A program made the translations under genes and the position numbers. From NCBI RefSeq assembly GCF_030646615.1, contig NZ_JAUSLG010000073.1:124001-188000 (forward strand): DNA of 64,000 nt. The letters run 5' to 3'. Source of the stretch: Phenylobacterium sp. Lineage in GTDB: Bacteria > Pseudomonadota > Alphaproteobacteria > Caulobacterales > Caulobacteraceae. How positions within the stretch are numbered: the stretch's first letter is position 1; each line of letters opens with the position of its first letter. This document shows, piece after piece, positions 62,728-64,000 of the stretch. Below the pieces are notes generated by a model, which worked only from the letters and a program-made list of their open reading frames with translations, ran no database searches and had not been told where the DNA came from.

Positions 62728-63348
62728 ATGATGGATGATCCGGGGTTGCGTCGTTGGGACGAACGATACGCGCAGCAGGGCTACCTTTTCGGAGAGCAGG
62801 CGAACGCGTTTCTCGCGCGCCAGAGGCATCGGCTGCAGTCCCGCGTCCGGGCTCTGGCGGTCGCGGACGGAGAGGGTCGGAACGGCGTATGGCTGGCGGA
62901 ACAAGGTCTTGACGTCGTCTCGATCGACGGGTCGCCGACCGCCCAGGACAAGGCGCGACGGCTCGCCGAGCGCCGCGGCGTCGAGATCACCTGTGAACTC
63001 GCCGACCTGACCACCTGGACTTGGCCAGACCACGCGTTCGACGTCGTCGCAGGGATCTTCATCCAATTCGCCGGCCCGGACCTGCGCAGTCGGATGTTCG
63101 AGGGCATGCAGCGAGCGCTGCGGCCTGGTGGGCTGCTCCTGCTGGAAGGCTATCGGCCGGAGCAGCTCGCATACGGCACCGGCGGGCCTACCGCCCTGGA
63201 GAACCTCTACACAGAGCGGATGCTCCGTGACGCCTTCGCGGACATGCAGATCCTTGAGCTTACATCCTATGACGCCCTCCTTTCAGAGGGATCGGGGCAC
63301 GCGGGAATGTCCGCCCTCATCGACCTCGTAGCGCGGCGTCCGGAATGA
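62728..63348 (+). CDS. Class I SAM-dependent methyltransferase (TehB-like)
   Basis: This 206-residue protein has a typical methyltransferase core: VRALAVADGEGRNGVWLAEQGLDVVSIDGSPTAQDKA (motif I), then TWPDHAFDVVAGIFIQF and MQRALRPGGLLLLEGYRPEQL. The N-terminus DDPGLRRWDERYAQQGYLFGEQAN matches TehB/UbiE-type thiol or tellurite methyltransferases. It may methylate metalloid or thiol compounds. Confidence 0.8.
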   Translation: MMDDPGLRRWDERYAQQGYLFGEQANAFLARQRHRLQSRVRALAVADGEGRNGVWLAEQGLDVVSIDGSPTAQDKARRLAERRGVEITCELADLTTWTWPDHAFDVVAGIFIQFAGPDLRSRMFEGMQRALRPGGLLLLEGYRPEQLAYGTGGPTALENLYTERMLRDAFADMQILELTSYDALLSEGSGHAGMSALIDLVARRPE

Positions 63349-63402
63349 GCTACGTGACCGGCTGACAGCTGGCCTGCGACGGCGGGCGGCCCGCTTCAGG
63401 GG

Positions 63403-63651
63403 TCATTCGGCGCCGCCAGCGGCGATCTGCCGCCGCTCCCCCATCCCACCGCCTAGGGCGCGAACCAAGGCGACAAAGGCCTGCAGTCTGGCCGTCGACG
63501 TGGCGAGCTCCGCACGCTGCGCTTCCAGAGCGGCGGTCTGCGCTGTCACCACTTCCAGGTAGTCAGAGGCCCCATCACGGTAGGCGCTGAGCGCCAAGGC
63601 CTGCGTCCTGGTCGCGGCCGCCGCGGCAAGCTGCAGCTCATCGGCCTCTTC
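63403..63651 (-). pseudogene. C-terminal remnant of RND outer-membrane efflux protein
   Basis: About 80 residues of an outer-membrane factor of the NodT/CusC type remain: [47 protein letters not shown]. The upstream part is missing and is replaced by the IS3-type fragment. The rest of the metal-efflux operon is not seen. Confidence 0.7.
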
Positions 63652-63840
63652 GCTTGGCGTCGGCTGGGCTGATGTAGCCCAGGGCTGAGTGCAGTCGGCG
63701 GGGATTGTAGAAGCCTTCGATGTATTGGAACAGGTCCCGGCGGGCCTGGTCGAGCGCGGCGCGACCCGGCAGTTTGCAACGCTCGGCGGGACCGTCGGCG
63801 TGAAGCTCCTTGAGCCGCACGTGAACTTTCGAAGCGCAGG
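63638..63840 (-). pseudogene. IS3-family transposase fragment
   Basis: A fragment in minus orientation ends in [35 protein letters not shown], the typical C-terminus of IS3-family OrfB integrases. No full transposase or clear terminal repeats lie in the window. It joins the efflux remnant and marks a rearrangement at the window end; 63841-64000 holds no recognised gene. Confidence 0.65.
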
Positions 63841-64000
63841 CGAGCTACGGCGAGTCGTCCGGCGGAGGGACTTCCAGCCAGCAGACTGTCGTGAGGGGCG
63901 TTCTGCTGTGGGCGGAGCCGTGGGGGCGGCTCGCCGCAAGCGTGGGGTGCATGGAGACGAATCTGCCTGGACGGGACGTGCGCACCACGCACTTGCATGC

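Noticed and set aside
63841..64000. Possible group II intron or retroelement tail, from the AAGTTCACGTGCGGCTC-like string on the minus strand
   Set aside because: The resemblance is short and no intron-encoded protein is visible in the window.

Overview
The window looks like the accessory part of a conjugative plasmid (or an integrated conjugative element) from a GC-rich alphaproteobacterium. The Caulobacterales (Caulobacter, Phenylobacterium, Brevundimonas) fit best, judging from the RepA/ParA-ParB pair, the TraA/TraD/TraG transfer genes, the BigR-type sulfur operon and the codon use. The genus cannot be fixed from sequence reading alone. No rRNA, tRNA or CRISPR array was recognised.

Layout. 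0.1-4.3 kb: partition genes parA and parB with a perfect 18-bp palindrome between them, then an AbiEi/AbiEii toxin-antitoxin pair. 4.4-11.3 kb: a conjugation block with TraF peptidase, a cell-wall hydrolase, TraD, a probable oriT, a MobQ/TraA relaxase, the TraG/VirD4 coupling protein and the TrbB ATPase. The rest of the mating-pair (trb) operon is absent. 11.3-13.4 kb: two small membrane proteins and an ATP-grasp enzyme of unknown function. 13.4-20.5 kb: a split mercury locus (merR and merT divergent; merC-merA elsewhere), with matching MerR operators at both promoters, a second AbiE module and a MerA-like flavoprotein. 20.5-23.3 kb: a phage-type small protein, a HEPN-like protein and HipBA.

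23.4-44.4 kb is a candidate defence island. A leftward operon encodes a WYL regulator, a WGR protein, a DUF262/HNH (GmrSD-like) protein and a lipoprotein. It faces a rightward operon of SbcD, SbcC and an unknown protein. Between them lies a 69-bp spacer with an AT-rich palindrome on the promoter. Further on are an AAA_13/RloC-like ATPase, a CoiA-like nuclease with a partner, and an unknown ORF. The DUF262 gene is cut by a 7,454-bp transposon (25259-32712) with near-perfect inverted ends and a 6-bp target duplication. Removing the element and one copy of the duplication restores one 580-codon reading frame. The transposon carries a serine resolvase, a DDE transposase, an AAA ATPase, and chromate cargo: a decayed superoxide dismutase (chrC-like), chrA, a DUF1259 protein and a Rap1a-like protein.

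44.5-63.4 kb is a sulfur and thiol-redox island. A BigR/SqrR-type repressor sits between a leftward operon (rhodanese, two YeeE/YedE halves, SoxB-like hydrolase, DUF302) and a rightward operon (persulfide dioxygenase, SulP, ETHE1-like enzyme, DsrE-like protein, AcfC-like binding protein, TsdB-like and TsdA-like cytochromes, Tat-exported binding protein). A two-component system then faces a DsbD-TlpA-DsbA operon across a PmrA/QseB-type box. The window ends in an efflux-protein remnant joined to an IS3-family fragment. The gene content suggests handling of mercury, chromate and reduced sulfur, together with plasmid maintenance and phage defence.
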